Assembly: GCF_023101185.1 (NCBI RefSeq)
Contig: NZ_CP078077.1
Coordinates: 3,191,630 to 3,255,629 of the forward strand
Direction: 5' to 3'
Length of the DNA: 64,000 nt
Origin: Microbacterium galbinum
Lineage (GTDB): Bacteria; Actinomycetota; Actinomycetes; Actinomycetales; Microbacteriaceae
The position numbers and the translations under genes were made by a program. Numbering within the stretch: the first letter of the stretch is position 1; the number at the start of each line of letters is the position of its first letter. The notes beneath the pieces are model-generated. The model saw only the letters and a program-made list of their open reading frames with translations. It did no database searches and was not told where the DNA came from. Shown one piece after another: positions 48,052-57,325 of this stretch.

Positions 48052-49299
48052 GTGACTACCGTCGTGCGCCGCCTGCTGGATCTGACCGTCGAAGAGCACA
48101 CGCTCACCGTCCCCCTCGTCTGGGGTGATCCCGCCGACAGCCGCACCATCGACGTGTTCGCCGCTGTCGTCTCGCGTCCCGGCGGCGAGACGCTCCCCTA
48201 CCTGGTGTTCCTCCAGGGCGGCCCGGGCAGCGAGGCGCCCCGCCCGTTCCACGCCGCCACCTCGCCGGCCTGGCTCGACGAGGCACTCGCGCACTATCAG
48301 GTCGTGCTGCTCGATCAGCGCGGCACGGGGCGCTCGACTCCCGTCTCCGATGGCGACCTGGCACTCGGTTCCTCGGTCGTCGCCGAGCACCTCACGCACC
48401 TGCGGGCCGACGCGATCGTGCGCGACTGCGAGGCGATGCGCCAACACCTCGGCGCCGAGCAGTGGAGCGTGCTCGGCCAGTCCTTCGGCGGCTTCACGAC
48501 CCTCGCCTACCTCTCCACCGACGCCGACTCCCTGACCGACGTGTTCATCACGGGAGGGTTGAGCGCGATCGGACGCCACCCCGACGACGTCTACGCCCTC
48601 TGCTACGACAAGATGCGCGATGCCTCGGAGCGCTACTACCGGCGCTTTCCTGAGCACCGCGATGCGATGCGGCGCCTGGTCGATCGTGCGGCCGCCGGTG
48701 ACATCGTGCTCCCCGACGGCGAGGTCGTCTCGGTCTCCCGCCTCCGCTCCTTCGGGTCGGCCCTCGGAACGGATGGCGGATGGCAGACGGTGTGGTCGCT
48801 TCTCGAATCGGATCCGACGAAGAACGCGTTCCGCTACGACCTCATGAATGCGATGCCCTACGGCGGACGCAACCCGCTCTACTTCGCCTTCCACGAGTCC
48901 AGCTACGCCGATGGCCACGCCACGCGGTGGTCGGCCGAGCGCACCGAGCCCGCGGACTTCCGCGACGACCCGACGCTGTTCACCGGCGAGCACATCCGCC
49001 GCGAATGGACCGAGACGGTGCCGGCCTTCCAGCCCTGGCGGGACGTCGCACTCGAGCTCGCCGAGTTCGAGTGGCCCTCGGTGTACGACGCCTCGGCGAT
49101 CGCCGCGTCCGAGGCGACCGGCGCCGCCGCCGTCTATGTGAACGACGTGTACGTGCCCTACGAGTTCTCGCTCGAGACCGCGAAGCTGCTGCCGGGCGTC
49201 CACCTGTGGCAGACGAGCGAGCACGAGCACAACGGGCTGCGATCGGGCCCCGTGCTCAGCCGTCTCATTGACCTCGCGCACGGTCGACGCATCCGCTGA
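48052..49299 (+). CDS. Alpha/beta hydrolase, proline iminopeptidase-like
   Basis: 415 aa with a GTG start. The oxyanion region is FLQGGPGSEAPRP (H-G-G-P-G in this family), followed by VVLLDQRGTGRSTPVSD. The nucleophile Ser is in LGQSFGGFTTLAYL (about residue 143). The C-terminal His is probably in LWQTSEHEHNGLR. The order is that of prolyl aminopeptidase S33. The product probably cleaves N-terminal prolyl or similar peptides in the cytoplasm. It starts 48 bases after the DUF262 gene. Confidence 0.88.
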   Translation: MTTVVRRLLDLTVEEHTLTVPLVWGDPADSRTIDVFAAVVSRPGGETLPYLVFLQGGPGSEAPRPFHAATSPAWLDEALAHYQVVLLDQRGTGRSTPVSDGDLALGSSVVAEHLTHLRADAIVRDCEAMRQHLGAEQWSVLGQSFGGFTTLAYLSTDADSLTDVFITGGLSAIGRHPDDVYALCYDKMRDASERYYRRFPEHRDAMRRLVDRAAAGDIVLPDGEVVSVSRLRSFGSALGTDGGWQTVWSLLESDPTKNAFRYDLMNAMPYGGRNPLYFAFHESSYADGHATRWSAERTEPADFRDDPTLFTGEHIRREWTETVPAFQPWRDVALELAEFEWPSVYDASAIAASEATGAAAVYVNDVYVPYEFSLETAKLLPGVHLWQTSEHEHNGLRSGPVLSRLIDLAHGRRIR

Positions 49300-49356
49300 G
49301 CATGTCCGTCGCTCGGCGGATGCCGACGACGTGAACGCACGTCGTCGCGAGTACGA

Positions 49357-49392
49357 CGAAGGCCCCGCTCTTCGAGGAGAACGGGGCCTTCG
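49357..49392. terminator. Bidirectional terminator between hydrolase and rpmE2
   Basis: CGAAGGCCCCG (49357-49367) pairs with CGGGGCCTTCG (49382-49392) around a 14-base loop that can itself pair in part (CTCTTCGAGGAG). It lies between the convergent stops at 49299 and 49405. Confidence 0.85.
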
Positions 49393-49404
49393 AGGCGGGG
49401 GTCC

Positions 49405-49662
49405 TTACTTGGACGATCCGCCGAAGCCCTTGAAGCGCTGGTTGAACTTCTCGACGCGGCCGGCCGAGTCCATGATGCGCTGCTTGCCCGTGTAGAACGG
49501 GTGCGAGGCCGAGGAGATCTCGACGTCGATGACGGGGTACTCCACGCCGTCCAGCTCGATGGTCTTGTCGCTCGAGACGGTGGAGCGGGTGAGGAAGGTC
49601 TCGCCCGAACCGAGGTCGCGGAACACGACTGCCTTGTACTCGGGGTGGATGTCAGTCTTCAT
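49405..49662 (-). CDS. rpmE2: Ribosomal protein bL31, type B
   Basis: 85 aa. [20 protein letters not shown], then [20 protein letters not shown] and [20 protein letters not shown] with FNQRF, are typical. The zinc-ribbon cysteines of type A L31 are absent, so this is the zinc-independent form. In many bacteria this form replaces the zinc form at low zinc, but no clear Zur box is visible in the 92-base upstream gap. Confidence 0.97.
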   Translation of the reverse strand: MKTDIHPEYKAVVFRDLGSGETFLTRSTVSSDKTIELDGVEYPVIDVEISSASHPFYTGKQRIMDSAGRVEKFNQRFKGFGGSSK

Positions 49663-49754
49663 GGGATTCCTTAGTTGCTGCCCTGGATTGTGCCAGGGAC
49701 GAGGGAAGTCTGCGGTGCAGAGTGCACCAAGGGTCGATCTTATCAGATGACGGA

Positions 49755-50540
49755 TCAGGATGCCGCGCGAGCCGCGTAGCGTCCGTCCTCGCTGCTGAGC
49801 GTGATCGGCATGCCGAACGCTTCGGTGAGCGCTTCGGCCGTGAGCGTCTCGCGGATCGGACCGGCCGAGACCACGCGCCCTTCACGCAGCAGCATGACGT
49901 GCGTGAAGCCCACCGGGATTTCCTCGACGTGGTGCGTGACCATGAGCATGGCCGGAGTCGTCGGCGACGAGGCGTAGCCGCTGAGGAGCGCGAGGAGCTC
50001 CTCGCGCGATCCGAGGTCGAGCGAGGCGGTCGGCTCGTCGAGCAGGAGGAGTTCGGGGTCGGTCATCACGGCGCGGGCGATCTGGACGCGCTTCTGCTCA
50101 CCGTCGCTGAGAGTGCCGAAGGTGCGATCGGCGAGGTGGTCGAGCTTCCACTCCCCCAGCACGCGCAGCGCGCGGCGCTCGTCGATGTCCTCGTAGTCCT
50201 CGTTCCAGCGCCCGAGCACGGAGTACGCGGCGGTGAGCACGGTGTTGAGAACGGTCTCGTCGCGCGGAACCCGCTTGGCCATCGCCGACGAGGCGAAGCC
50301 GATGCGCGGGCGCACCTCGAACACGTCGGTGCGACCGAGGGTCTCGCCCAGCACCGTCACGGTTCCCGAGGTCGGGTGCATCAGCGTGTCGGCGAGCTGC
50401 AGCAGCGTGGTCTTGCCCGCGCCGTTGGGTCCGAGGACCACCCAGCGTTGGTCGTCCGCGACCTGCCAGGTCACGTGGTCGATGATGTTTCGCCCGTCGC
50501 GGCGCACGACGACATCGGTGAAATCCAGAGCGATCGGCAT
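49755..50540 (-). CDS. ABC transporter ATP-binding protein (ModF-like single ATPase)
   Basis: 261 aa. Walker [17 protein letters not shown] (about 35-50), signature [15 protein letters not shown], Walker [16 protein letters not shown] and the switch His in [10 protein letters not shown] are all present. There is no adjacent permease gene, and the domain layout resembles ModF/YlmA-type proteins of actinobacteria, whose role is not settled. It lies 17 bases downstream of glgA and may be co-transcribed with it. Confidence 0.85.
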   Translation of the reverse strand: MPIALDFTDVVVRRDGRNIIDHVTWQVADDQRWVVLGPNGAGKTTLLQLADTLMHPTSGTVTVLGETLGRTDVFEVRPRIGFASSAMAKRVPRDETVLNTVLTAAYSVLGRWNEDYEDIDERRALRVLGEWKLDHLADRTFGTLSDGEQKRVQIARAVMTDPELLLLDEPTASLDLGSREELLALLSGYASSPTTPAMLMVTHHVEEIPVGFTHVMLLREGRVVSAGPIRETLTAEALTEAFGMPITLSSEDGRYAARAAS

Positions 50541-50557
50541 GCGACCAGCCTATCGGC

Positions 50558-51742
50558 TCAGGCGGTGAGCTCCGCGTAGAGCGCGCGGGTCGCGTCGGCG
50601 ATCGACGACCAGCTGAACTCGCGCGTAGCCCGCTCTCGTCCGGCATCGCCGTAGACCCGCGCCTGCGCCGGATCCATGGCCACCTCGGTGAGCACGGCCG
50701 CGAGGTCGGCGACGTACCGATCGGGGTCGACCGGGGTACCTGTGCCGTCCTGCACCTGCTCGATCGGCACGAGGCGACCCGTCACGCGGTCGGCGACCAC
50801 TTCGGGGATGCCTCCGGTCGCGGTGCCGACCACGGCCGCACCGCAGGCCATGGCCTCGAGGTTGACGATGCCCAGCGGTTCGTACACCGAGGGGCACACG
50901 AAGGTCGTGGCGGCGGTGAGGATCGCCGAGAGCTCGTCGCGCGGCAGCATCCGCTCGATCCAGATCACGCCGTCGCGGGTCTGCTGGAGCAACCGCACGC
51001 CCTCCTGAACCTCGGCCATGATCTCGGGGGTGTCGGGAGCTCCGGCGCAGAGGATCAACTGCACCTCGGGCGGCAGCAGCCGCGCGGCCTGCAGCAGATA
51101 CGGGAGTCCCTTCTGGCGGGTGATGCGCCCGACGAAGACCACCGACGGACGGTTCCGGTCCATGCCGACGGATGCGAGGAACTCCGGGTTCTGCACGGGG
51201 CGCCAGCGTTCGACGTCGATCCCGTTGTGGATCACCCGGACCTTCGCGGGGTCTACCTGCGGGTAGCTGCGCAGGATGTCCGCCCGCATGCCCGCGCTCA
51301 CGGCGATCACAGCCGCGGCGTTCTCGTAGGCGAGCTTCTCGATGCCGCTCGACACGGCGTAGCCGCCGCCGAGCTGTTCGGCCTTCCACGGGCGCAGCGG
51401 CTCGAGGCTGTGCGCGGTGAGTACGTGCGGGATGCCGTGCAGCTGCGCGGCGAGGTGTCCCGCGAAGTTCGCGTACCAGGTGTGACTGTGCACGACGTCG
51501 GCGCGCTCGATCGCGGCGACGATCTCGAGATCCGTTCCGAGCGTCTGCAGCGCGGCGTTCGCGGAGGCGAGTTCGGAGGGCGTGGAGTACGCGGCAGTAC
51601 CCCGCTCGTCGCGCGGCGCACCGAAGGCGCGGACGCTCACGTCGATGCTTTCGCGGAGCGCCGCCACGAGCTCGGCCACGTGCACCCCGGCACCGCCGTA
51701 GATCTCCGGCGGATACTCCTTCGTGATCATTTCGACTCGCAT
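50558..51742 (-). CDS. glgA: Glycogen synthase / GT4-type glucosyltransferase (actinobacterial GlgA)
   Basis: 394 aa, the actinobacterial size. It begins MRVEMITKEYPPEIYGGAGV, then HVAELVAALRE, with the sugar-nucleotide GGAGVH motif. RPSVVFVGRITRQKGLPYLL and CPSVYEPLGIVNLEAMACGA, then AVVGTATGGIPEVV, carry the E-x7-E motif of GT4 enzymes. Actinobacterial proteins of this type probably use ADP- or UDP-glucose to make glycogen or maltose-1-phosphate. It is divergent from glgC by 46 bases. Confidence 0.9.
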   Translation of the reverse strand: MRVEMITKEYPPEIYGGAGVHVAELVAALRESIDVSVRAFGAPRDERGTAAYSTPSELASANAALQTLGTDLEIVAAIERADVVHSHTWYANFAGHLAAQLHGIPHVLTAHSLEPLRPWKAEQLGGGYAVSSGIEKLAYENAAAVIAVSAGMRADILRSYPQVDPAKVRVIHNGIDVERWRPVQNPEFLASVGMDRNRPSVVFVGRITRQKGLPYLLQAARLLPPEVQLILCAGAPDTPEIMAEVQEGVRLLQQTRDGVIWIERMLPRDELSAILTAATTFVCPSVYEPLGIVNLEAMACGAAVVGTATGGIPEVVADRVTGRLVPIEQVQDGTGTPVDPDRYVADLAAVLTEVAMDPAQARVYGDAGRERATREFSWSSIADATRALYAELTA

Positions 51743-51788
51743 GTCTGAACGCTAGTACAGCGGGCCGGATCGCACCTAAGGTGGAGCC

Positions 51789-53033
51789 ATGTCCGCTCCA
51801 AAGAAGATCTTCGGCATCATCCTCGCCGGCGGCGAGGGCAAGCGACTCATGCCGCTCACGGCCGATCGCGCGAAACCCGCGGTGCCCTTCGGCGGACAGT
51901 ACCGATTGATCGACTTCGCGATCTCGAACCTCATCAACTCGGGCCTGCGGCAGGTCGTCGTGCTCACGCAGTACAAGTCGCACAGCCTCGACCGCCACAT
52001 CTCGCAGACGTGGCGCATGTCGGCGCTGCTCGACTCGTACGTCACCTCCGTTCCGGCGCAGCAGCGCCTCGGCAAGCGGTGGTTCTCGGGCTCGGCCGAC
52101 GCGATCCTGCAGAGCATGAACCTGCTCAACGACGAGAAGCCCGACATCGTCGTCGTGATCGGCGCGGACCACGTCTACCGCATGGACTTCCGGCAGATGA
52201 TCGACGCGCACATCGCCTCGGGTGCGAAGGCCACCGTCGCCGGCATCCGCCAGCCCCTCGCTCTCGCGTCGCAGTTCGGCGTCATCGACACCGATCCCGA
52301 GGATCAGGGCCGGATCCGTGCGTTCCTCGAGAAGCCGACCGATGCCACCGGTCTGCCGGACGCGCCGCACGAGGTGCTCGCCTCGATGGGCAACTACGTC
52401 TTCGACGCCGACGCTCTGATCGCGGCTGTCGAGACCGACGGCGAGTCCCCGACCTCCGGCCACGACATGGGCGGCGACATCATCCCCTACTTCGTCGGGC
52501 GCGGCGAGGCCGGTGTCTACGACATGAAGCGCAACGAGGTGCCCGGCTCCTCCCCGCGCGATCGCTCCTACTGGCGCGACGTCGGAACGATCGAGTCGTT
52601 CTTCGACGCCCACATGGACCTGATCTCGACCCTGCCCGTGTTCAACCTGTACAACACCGACTGGCCGATCCACTCGCAGACCGTGAACTCGCCCCCCGCG
52701 AAGTTCGTGCGCGACTCGGTCGGCCGCATCGGCAACGCGATCGATTCGATCGTCTCGCTGGGGTCCGTGCTGTCGGGAACGCACCTTGAACGCAGCGTGG
52801 TGGGTCCGTGGACTCTCGCCGGGGGCGGATCGACGATCACCGATTCCGTCGTATTCGACCACGTGCACGTCGGAGCCGGATCCCGCGTGCATCGGGCGAT
52901 CCTCGACAAGAACGTGGTGCTCGCCGACGGTGCGACCGTCGGTGTCGATCGGGAACGCGATCTCGCCCGCGGGTTCACGGTCACCGAGACGGGCATCACG
53001 GTTGTCGGCAAGGGACTGTACATCGAGCGCTGA
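51789..53033 (+). CDS. glgC: Glucose-1-phosphate adenylyltransferase
   Basis: 414 aa. It makes ADP-glucose, the first committed step of glycogen synthesis. The nucleotidyl motif [20 protein letters not shown] is intact, followed by [20 protein letters not shown] and the [13 protein letters not shown] region. The C-terminal left-handed beta-helix runs from about 300 ([20 protein letters not shown], then [20 protein letters not shown]). It is divergent from glgA; the promoters of the two genes must overlap in 46 bases. Confidence 0.97.
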   Translation: MSAPKKIFGIILAGGEGKRLMPLTADRAKPAVPFGGQYRLIDFAISNLINSGLRQVVVLTQYKSHSLDRHISQTWRMSALLDSYVTSVPAQQRLGKRWFSGSADAILQSMNLLNDEKPDIVVVIGADHVYRMDFRQMIDAHIASGAKATVAGIRQPLALASQFGVIDTDPEDQGRIRAFLEKPTDATGLPDAPHEVLASMGNYVFDADALIAAVETDGESPTSGHDMGGDIIPYFVGRGEAGVYDMKRNEVPGSSPRDRSYWRDVGTIESFFDAHMDLISTLPVFNLYNTDWPIHSQTVNSPPAKFVRDSVGRIGNAIDSIVSLGSVLSGTHLERSVVGPWTLAGGGSTITDSVVFDHVHVGAGSRVHRAILDKNVVLADGATVGVDRERDLARGFTVTETGITVVGKGLYIER

Positions 53034-53080
53034 GCGTCATCCGTCCGGCGGCGACGTCCGCGCTCGGTAGGCTCGACGTC

Positions 53081-53716
53081 GTGACCCCTGCGCGCTTCCT
53101 CGTCGTCCTCGATGCCGATTCGACCCTCATCCGCAACGAGGTGATCGAGCTGCTCGCCGACGAGGCCGGGCGCCGCGACGAGGTGCAGGCCGCGACCGAG
53201 GCCGCGATGCGCGGCGAGGTCGACTTCGCCGAGAGCCTGCGCACCCGCGTCGCGGCGCTCCGCGGCGTCTCGGTCGATGCCTTCCCCCGCGTTCTCGCGC
53301 GCATCGAGCCCACGCCGGGCGTGCGCGAGCTGACCGCCGCGGTTCACGCACGCGGCGGAGTCGTGGGCGTCGTGTCCGGAGGATTCCACGAGATCCTCGA
53401 CGACGTGGCCCCGACCCTCGGCGTCGATCGCTGGCGGGCCAATCGGCTCCGCGTGGCCGACGGGGCGCTGACCGGCGAGGTCGACGGCGCGATCGTCGAT
53501 GCCGCAGCCAAAGCCGAGTCGCTCCTCGAGTGGGCCGCCCAGCTGGGTGTCGCCCGGCACGCGACGATCGCGATCGGAGACGGGGCGAACGACCTGAAGA
53601 TGATGGCGGCGGCCGGCCTCGGACTCGCTTTCAACGCCAAGCCCGCCGTGCGCAACGCGGCGAGTCTCGTGGTCGGACCGCAGGACCTCGCCGAGGTCAT
53701 CGCTCTTCTCCCCTGA
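53081..53716 (+). CDS. serB: Phosphoserine phosphatase
   Basis: 211 aa with a GTG start 47 bases after glgC. HAD-family enzyme of serine synthesis. The nucleophile Asp is D11 and the acid Asp D13 (LDADST). The motif-2 Ser is in VVSGGFHEI, and motif 3/4 is in IAIGDGANDLKMMAAAGLGL. The length fits a short SerB without the ACT domain. All catalytic residues are visible. Confidence 0.93.
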   Translation: MTPARFLVVLDADSTLIRNEVIELLADEAGRRDEVQAATEAAMRGEVDFAESLRTRVAALRGVSVDAFPRVLARIEPTPGVRELTAAVHARGGVVGVVSGGFHEILDDVAPTLGVDRWRANRLRVADGALTGEVDGAIVDAAAKAESLLEWAAQLGVARHATIAIGDGANDLKMMAAAGLGLAFNAKPAVRNAASLVVGPQDLAEVIALLP

Positions 53717-53788
53717 TCGGCCCCGCGGGGTTCGGCGGTGTTCTGCGACCCCCTCGCGGATGTCGGAGGCCGGCGCTAACGTCGGCGC

Positions 53789-54487
53789 ATGGACATCATC
53801 CTCATCCCGGGCCTGTGGCTCGATGCCGAGAGCTGGAACGACGTGACACCCGTGCTGACGCGCGCGGGGCATCGCGTGCACCCTCTGACCCTGCCGGGAG
53901 TCGGTGCGCCCGCGACCCGATCCACCGACATCGGCATCGCCGACTGGGTCGATGCCGTCACGCAGAAGATCGATGAGCTCCCCGGAGAGCGGGTGGTCGT
54001 CGTCGGACACAGCGGCGGGGGAAACGTGGCCTGGGGCGCGGCGAACGCCCGCGCCGACCGCGTCTCCCGCGTGGTCTTCGTCGACACCGTTCCGCCGCCG
54101 CCCGGTCACGGCATCAGCGAGTTCGAGGTCGTCGACGGTGTCGTGCCGTTCCCCGGGTGGGACTTCTTCCCCGATGAAGACGTGTTCGATCTCGATGCCG
54201 ACACGCGTGCGCGCACCGCACCGACCGCGAAGAGCGTTCCCGCGCGCGTGCCGACCGACGCGATCGCCTTCGAGGGCGATGCGCGCTTCGGAGTGCCGGT
54301 GACGATGCTGATGGGCGGACTCGACCAGGAGACGCTCGAATCGGAGATCTCCGACTGGGGTCCCTACGGCGACGAGTACAGCGCGATCGACGACGTCGAG
54401 GTCGTGCGAGTCGGCTCCGGTCACTGGCCGCAGTTCACGATGCCCCAGCGTCTCGGCGAACTGATCCTCGCCGCCGTCGCCCGCTGA
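53789..54487 (+). CDS. Alpha/beta hydrolase
   Basis: 232 aa. LIPGLWLDAESWNDVTPVLT is a cap-family start, the nucleophile is in VVGHSGGGNVAWGAA, and the C-terminal His is in VGSGHWPQFTMPQRLGE. The protein has no lid expansion and no signal peptide. It belongs to a large group of small cytoplasmic hydrolases; the substrate is unknown. The 68 bases after it hold no clear terminator. Confidence 0.88.
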   Translation: MDIILIPGLWLDAESWNDVTPVLTRAGHRVHPLTLPGVGAPATRSTDIGIADWVDAVTQKIDELPGERVVVVGHSGGGNVAWGAANARADRVSRVVFVDTVPPPPGHGISEFEVVDGVVPFPGWDFFPDEDVFDLDADTRARTAPTAKSVPARVPTDAIAFEGDARFGVPVTMLMGGLDQETLESEISDWGPYGDEYSAIDDVEVVRVGSGHWPQFTMPQRLGELILAAVAR

Positions 54488-54555
54488 CCGACCGTCGGGG
54501 CGCGGTCAGCGGCGAGGCCGCTCGGAGAATCGAGGGGAGATCAGCGCGACGGGCG

Positions 54556-55266
54556 TCAGTGGCCCATCCCGAGGCCGCCGTCGACGGGGATGACGGCGCC
54601 CGAGATGTACGCCGCGTCGTCACCCGCGAGCCAGGTCACGACGCCCGCGACCTCGTCGGGGCTCGCGAATCGTCCCGCGGGGATGTTGGCCTTGTACTGC
54701 TTCTGGGTGTCTTCGGGTAGCTCGGCGGTCATGTCGGTCTCGATGAAGCCGGGAGCGACGACGTTGGCCGTGATGCCGCGGCTGCCGAGTTCGCGCGTCA
54801 GCGAACGTGCGAAACCGACGAGGGCGCTCTTCGACGCCGAGTAGTTGATCTGACCGGCCGAGCCGTACAGCCCGACGACGCTCGAGATCAGGATGACGCG
54901 GCCGAAGCGTGCACGCAGCATCCCCTTCGACGCGCGCTTGACCACGCGGAAGGTGCCCCCCAGGTTGGTGGCGATGACGCTGTCGAAGTCGTCCTCGCTC
55001 ATGCGCAGGAGCAGGGTGTCCTTGGTGATGCCGGCGTTCGCCACGACGATCTCGATCGGGCCGAGCTTCTCCTCGACCTCGGTGAATGCGGCGTCGATCG
55101 CGGCGGCATCCGTCACATCCGCGCGCACCGTGAGCGTGCCGTCGGGGCCCTCGCCGCTGCGCGCGGTGACGGCGACTCGATAGCCCTCGCGCACGAATCG
55201 CTCGGCGATCGATCGGCCGATGCCCCGGTTGCCTCCGGTGACGAGGACGACGCGCTGCTCACTCAT
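54556..55266 (-). CDS. fabG: 3-oxoacyl-ACP reductase
   Basis: 236 aa. Short-chain dehydrogenase that reduces 3-oxoacyl-ACP with NADPH. The N-terminal VLVTGGNRGIGRSIAERFVR, NAGITKDTLLLRM (typical of FabG), ISSVVGLYGSAGQINYSASK and GFARSLTRELGSRGI, then VAPGFIETDMTAEL, are all as expected. An ATG at 55266 preceded by GGGAG was preferred to the in-frame ATG at 55272. It is not part of the fab cluster 13 kb away. Confidence 0.92.
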   Translation of the reverse strand: MSEQRVVLVTGGNRGIGRSIAERFVREGYRVAVTARSGEGPDGTLTVRADVTDAAAIDAAFTEVEEKLGPIEIVVANAGITKDTLLLRMSEDDFDSVIATNLGGTFRVVKRASKGMLRARFGRVILISSVVGLYGSAGQINYSASKSALVGFARSLTRELGSRGITANVVAPGFIETDMTAELPEDTQKQYKANIPAGRFASPDEVAGVVTWLAGDDAAYISGAVIPVDGGLGMGH

Positions 55267-55409
55267 GTTCATTCACTCCCGCTGTTCACGACGATCCGGC
55301 ATCCGAACCGACACCGATCCTACCGAGGATGCTCCCCCCGAGTCGGGCGCGCGGCGTTTGACACCCGCGCAGCGGGCTGGGAGCCTGATCTCGACGAAAG
55401 GGTCTCCGC

Positions 55410-55922
55410 GTGAGCGACAACACCACTCCTCCTCCAGCCGGCGGAACGCCGTACACTCCTCCGCCCGCCCCTCCCGTGCAGCCCACCCAGGCGTACCCGG
55501 GAGCCGCTCCCGTCTACGGCGCACCTGCCGCCCCCGGCTACGGGCAGCCGCAACCGCCGGTCCAGCCCGGCTATGGCGCGCCCCACCAGCCGTACGGCTA
55601 CGCGCAGAATCCGTATCCCGTCTACCCGGCACCGCGTCCGACCAGCGGACTCGCGATCACCTCGCTCGTATGCGGCATCGTGAGCCTTCTGTTCAGCTGG
55701 CTCTTCCTCCCGGCGCTCGCGTCCATCGCCGCGGTGATCACCGGGCACATGGCGCTGAAGAAGACGAAGAACGACCCGACCGTCGGCGGACGCGGAATGG
55801 CGTTCGCCGGTCTCATCCTGGGGTACGTCGTGCTCGGTATCGGCGTGCTGACGATCGCGATCTCGCTCATCAGCCTCCTCGCGTTCGGAGCGTTCACCCT
55901 CCCCTTCCTCTACAACAGCTGA
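55410..55922 (+). CDS. DUF4190 small membrane protein with Pro/Gly-rich N terminus
   Basis: 170 aa with a GTG start preceded by GAAAGGG. The first 70 residues are rich in Pro, Tyr, Gly and Gln (TPPPAGGTPYTPPPAP; QAYPGAAPVYGAPAAPGY). Two hydrophobic segments follow (GLAITSLVCGIVSLLFSW; GLILGYVVLGIGVLTIAISL), with GHMALKKTKNDPTVGGRGMA between them, the DUF4190 pattern. It is a cell-surface or membrane protein of unknown role. Confidence 0.88.
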   Translation: MSDNTTPPPAGGTPYTPPPAPPVQPTQAYPGAAPVYGAPAAPGYGQPQPPVQPGYGAPHQPYGYAQNPYPVYPAPRPTSGLAITSLVCGIVSLLFSWLFLPALASIAAVITGHMALKKTKNDPTVGGRGMAFAGLILGYVVLGIGVLTIAISLISLLAFGAFTLPFLYNS

Positions 55923-55975
55923 TCGACCCACGAACGCACTCCAGCCCCCGCCCACCGGCGTAGGCTGGAGGCATC

Positions 55976-56326
55976 GTGAACCGCAAGCGCACCGTCCCCG
56001 CCGTGACCTCTCTGCCGCAGTCGCCGGCAGCCGAGTCCGATCACCGCGTGCGCCGCTATGCGATCACGATGACGATCCGCATCGTGTGCTTCGGCCTCAT
56101 GGTCTTCGTGCAGCCTTACGGCTGGTACACATGGGTCTTCGCCGCCGCGGCCGCGGTGCTCCCGTACATCGCCGTGGTCTTCGCGAACGCCGGCAGCGAC
56201 AGCACCGAATCGGGGGCGGAGTCCCCTCGGCAGGAGATCGAGGCGACACCCGCGGTCGTCCCGGAGCCGATCGAGGAAGCTCCCGGCATCATCACGATCC
56301 ACGAGAAGCCGCAGGATCGCACGTGA
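55976..56326 (+). CDS. DUF3099 membrane protein
   Basis: 116 aa with a GTG start. Two hydrophobic helices form a hairpin (YAITMTIRIVCFGLMVF; WYTWVFAAAAAVLPYIAVVF). The cytosolic C-terminal tail is acidic and Pro-rich. DUF3099 is restricted to actinobacteria and its function is not known. Its stop overlaps the start of the next gene by four bases (GTGA). Confidence 0.85.
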   Translation: MNRKRTVPAVTSLPQSPAAESDHRVRRYAITMTIRIVCFGLMVFVQPYGWYTWVFAAAAAVLPYIAVVFANAGSDSTESGAESPRQEIEATPAVVPEPIEEAPGIITIHEKPQDRT

Positions 56327-56517
56327 CCGATCTCATCTGCTCGCGCGCCGGCTGCCGGAGCGCGGCGACGAAGCAGGTCGTCTGGCGCAATCCCCGCATC
56401 CACGCTGCGGACCGCGAGAAGATCTGGCTGGCGTGCGACGAGCACGTGGACTACCTGCACGACTACCTGGCGGCCCGCGACTTCCCGGTGACCGTCCGAA
56501 ACGGAGTACCCGCGTGA
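56323..56517 (+). CDS. Small Cys/His protein (actinobacterial, family unknown)
   Basis: 64 aa with a GTG start. CSRAGC near the N terminus and CDEHVDYLHDYL later give two Cys pairs/His that could bind a metal. Similar small proteins are often labelled acetone carboxylase in databases, which is not supported by size. It sits between DUF3099 and SURF1, overlapped at both ends by four bases, so the three genes form one unit. Confidence 0.75.
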   Translation: MTDLICSRAGCRSAATKQVVWRNPRIHAADREKIWLACDEHVDYLHDYLAARDFPVTVRNGVPA

Positions 56518-57323
56518 GCAAGCGCCTGACCCGTTGGATGGTCTACGTCCTCATCGCGATCGGCTTCGCGGTCGCCTGCGCGTTCCTCTCCAACTGGCAG
56601 TTCGAGAGGAACGAGTCCCGCGCCGAGCAGATCGAACTGGTCGAGCAGAACTACGATGCCGACCCGGTCCCGCTCGGAGACCTGATCGGCGACGACGACC
56701 TCCTCCAGCCCGGCGATGAGTGGCATCCGGTGCTGCTCCGCGGCGAGTACCTCACCGACCAGCAACTGCTCGTGCGCAACCGGCCGCACGGCGGCACCAG
56801 CGCCTTCGAGGTCCTCGCGCCGTTCCGTGACGTCGACGGTCGCGTGTTCATCGTCGACCGCGGCTGGGTTCCCCCGGGCGACGGCGATACCCCGGATGCG
56901 GTTCCCGAGGCCCCGAGCGGCACCGTCGAGGTCGTCGCGCGACTCCGCCCGAGCGAGCAGGTCCCGGCCTCCGGGCGCGGTGCCCCCGACGGGCAGGTGC
57001 CGACCATCAACCTGCCGACGATCGCCGGCCTCGTGGAGGGCGACGTCATCACCGCCGCCTACGGACAGCTGATCAGCGAAGATCCCGCGGGTACGCCGCT
57101 CGGAGGCTTCACGTCGCCCACCGACGATCCGGGGCCCCACCTGTCGTACGCGATCCAGTGGATCCTCTTCGCGATCATGGGCTTCATCTTCATCGGCTAC
57201 ATCATCCGCACCGAGATCGTGAAGCACCGTGAGGAGGTCGAGGGCCGACCGGCCCCCGTCAAGGAGAAGCGTCGCCGTGACAAGGACGCCGACGTCGAGG
57301 ACGAACTTCTCGACGCCCGCTGA
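56514..57323 (+). CDS. SURF1-family protein (cytochrome oxidase assembly)
   Basis: 269 aa with a GTG start. Two membrane helices, one at the N terminus (WMVYVLIAIGFAVACAFLSN) and one near the C terminus (IQWILFAIMGFIFIGYII), flank the SURF1 domain: NWQFERNESRAEQIEL, WHPVLLRGEYLTDQQLLVRN, VFIVDRGWVPPG and HLSYAIQWILFA. SURF1 helps insert heme a into cytochrome c oxidase. The C-terminal 30 residues are basic then acidic. Confidence 0.9.
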   Translation: MSKRLTRWMVYVLIAIGFAVACAFLSNWQFERNESRAEQIELVEQNYDADPVPLGDLIGDDDLLQPGDEWHPVLLRGEYLTDQQLLVRNRPHGGTSAFEVLAPFRDVDGRVFIVDRGWVPPGDGDTPDAVPEAPSGTVEVVARLRPSEQVPASGRGAPDGQVPTINLPTIAGLVEGDVITAAYGQLISEDPAGTPLGGFTSPTDDPGPHLSYAIQWILFAIMGFIFIGYIIRTEIVKHREEVEGRPAPVKEKRRRDKDADVEDELLDAR

Positions 57324-57325
57324 GG

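Noticed and set aside
45961..49281. Minus-strand frame of about 1100 codons across the DUF262 and hydrolase genes
   Set aside because: It spans two real genes and their gap on the other strand and has shadow composition only.
49663..49754. Zur box before the zinc-free L31 gene
   Set aside because: No adequate palindrome of the Zur type was found; AT-rich bases near 49740 are too short.
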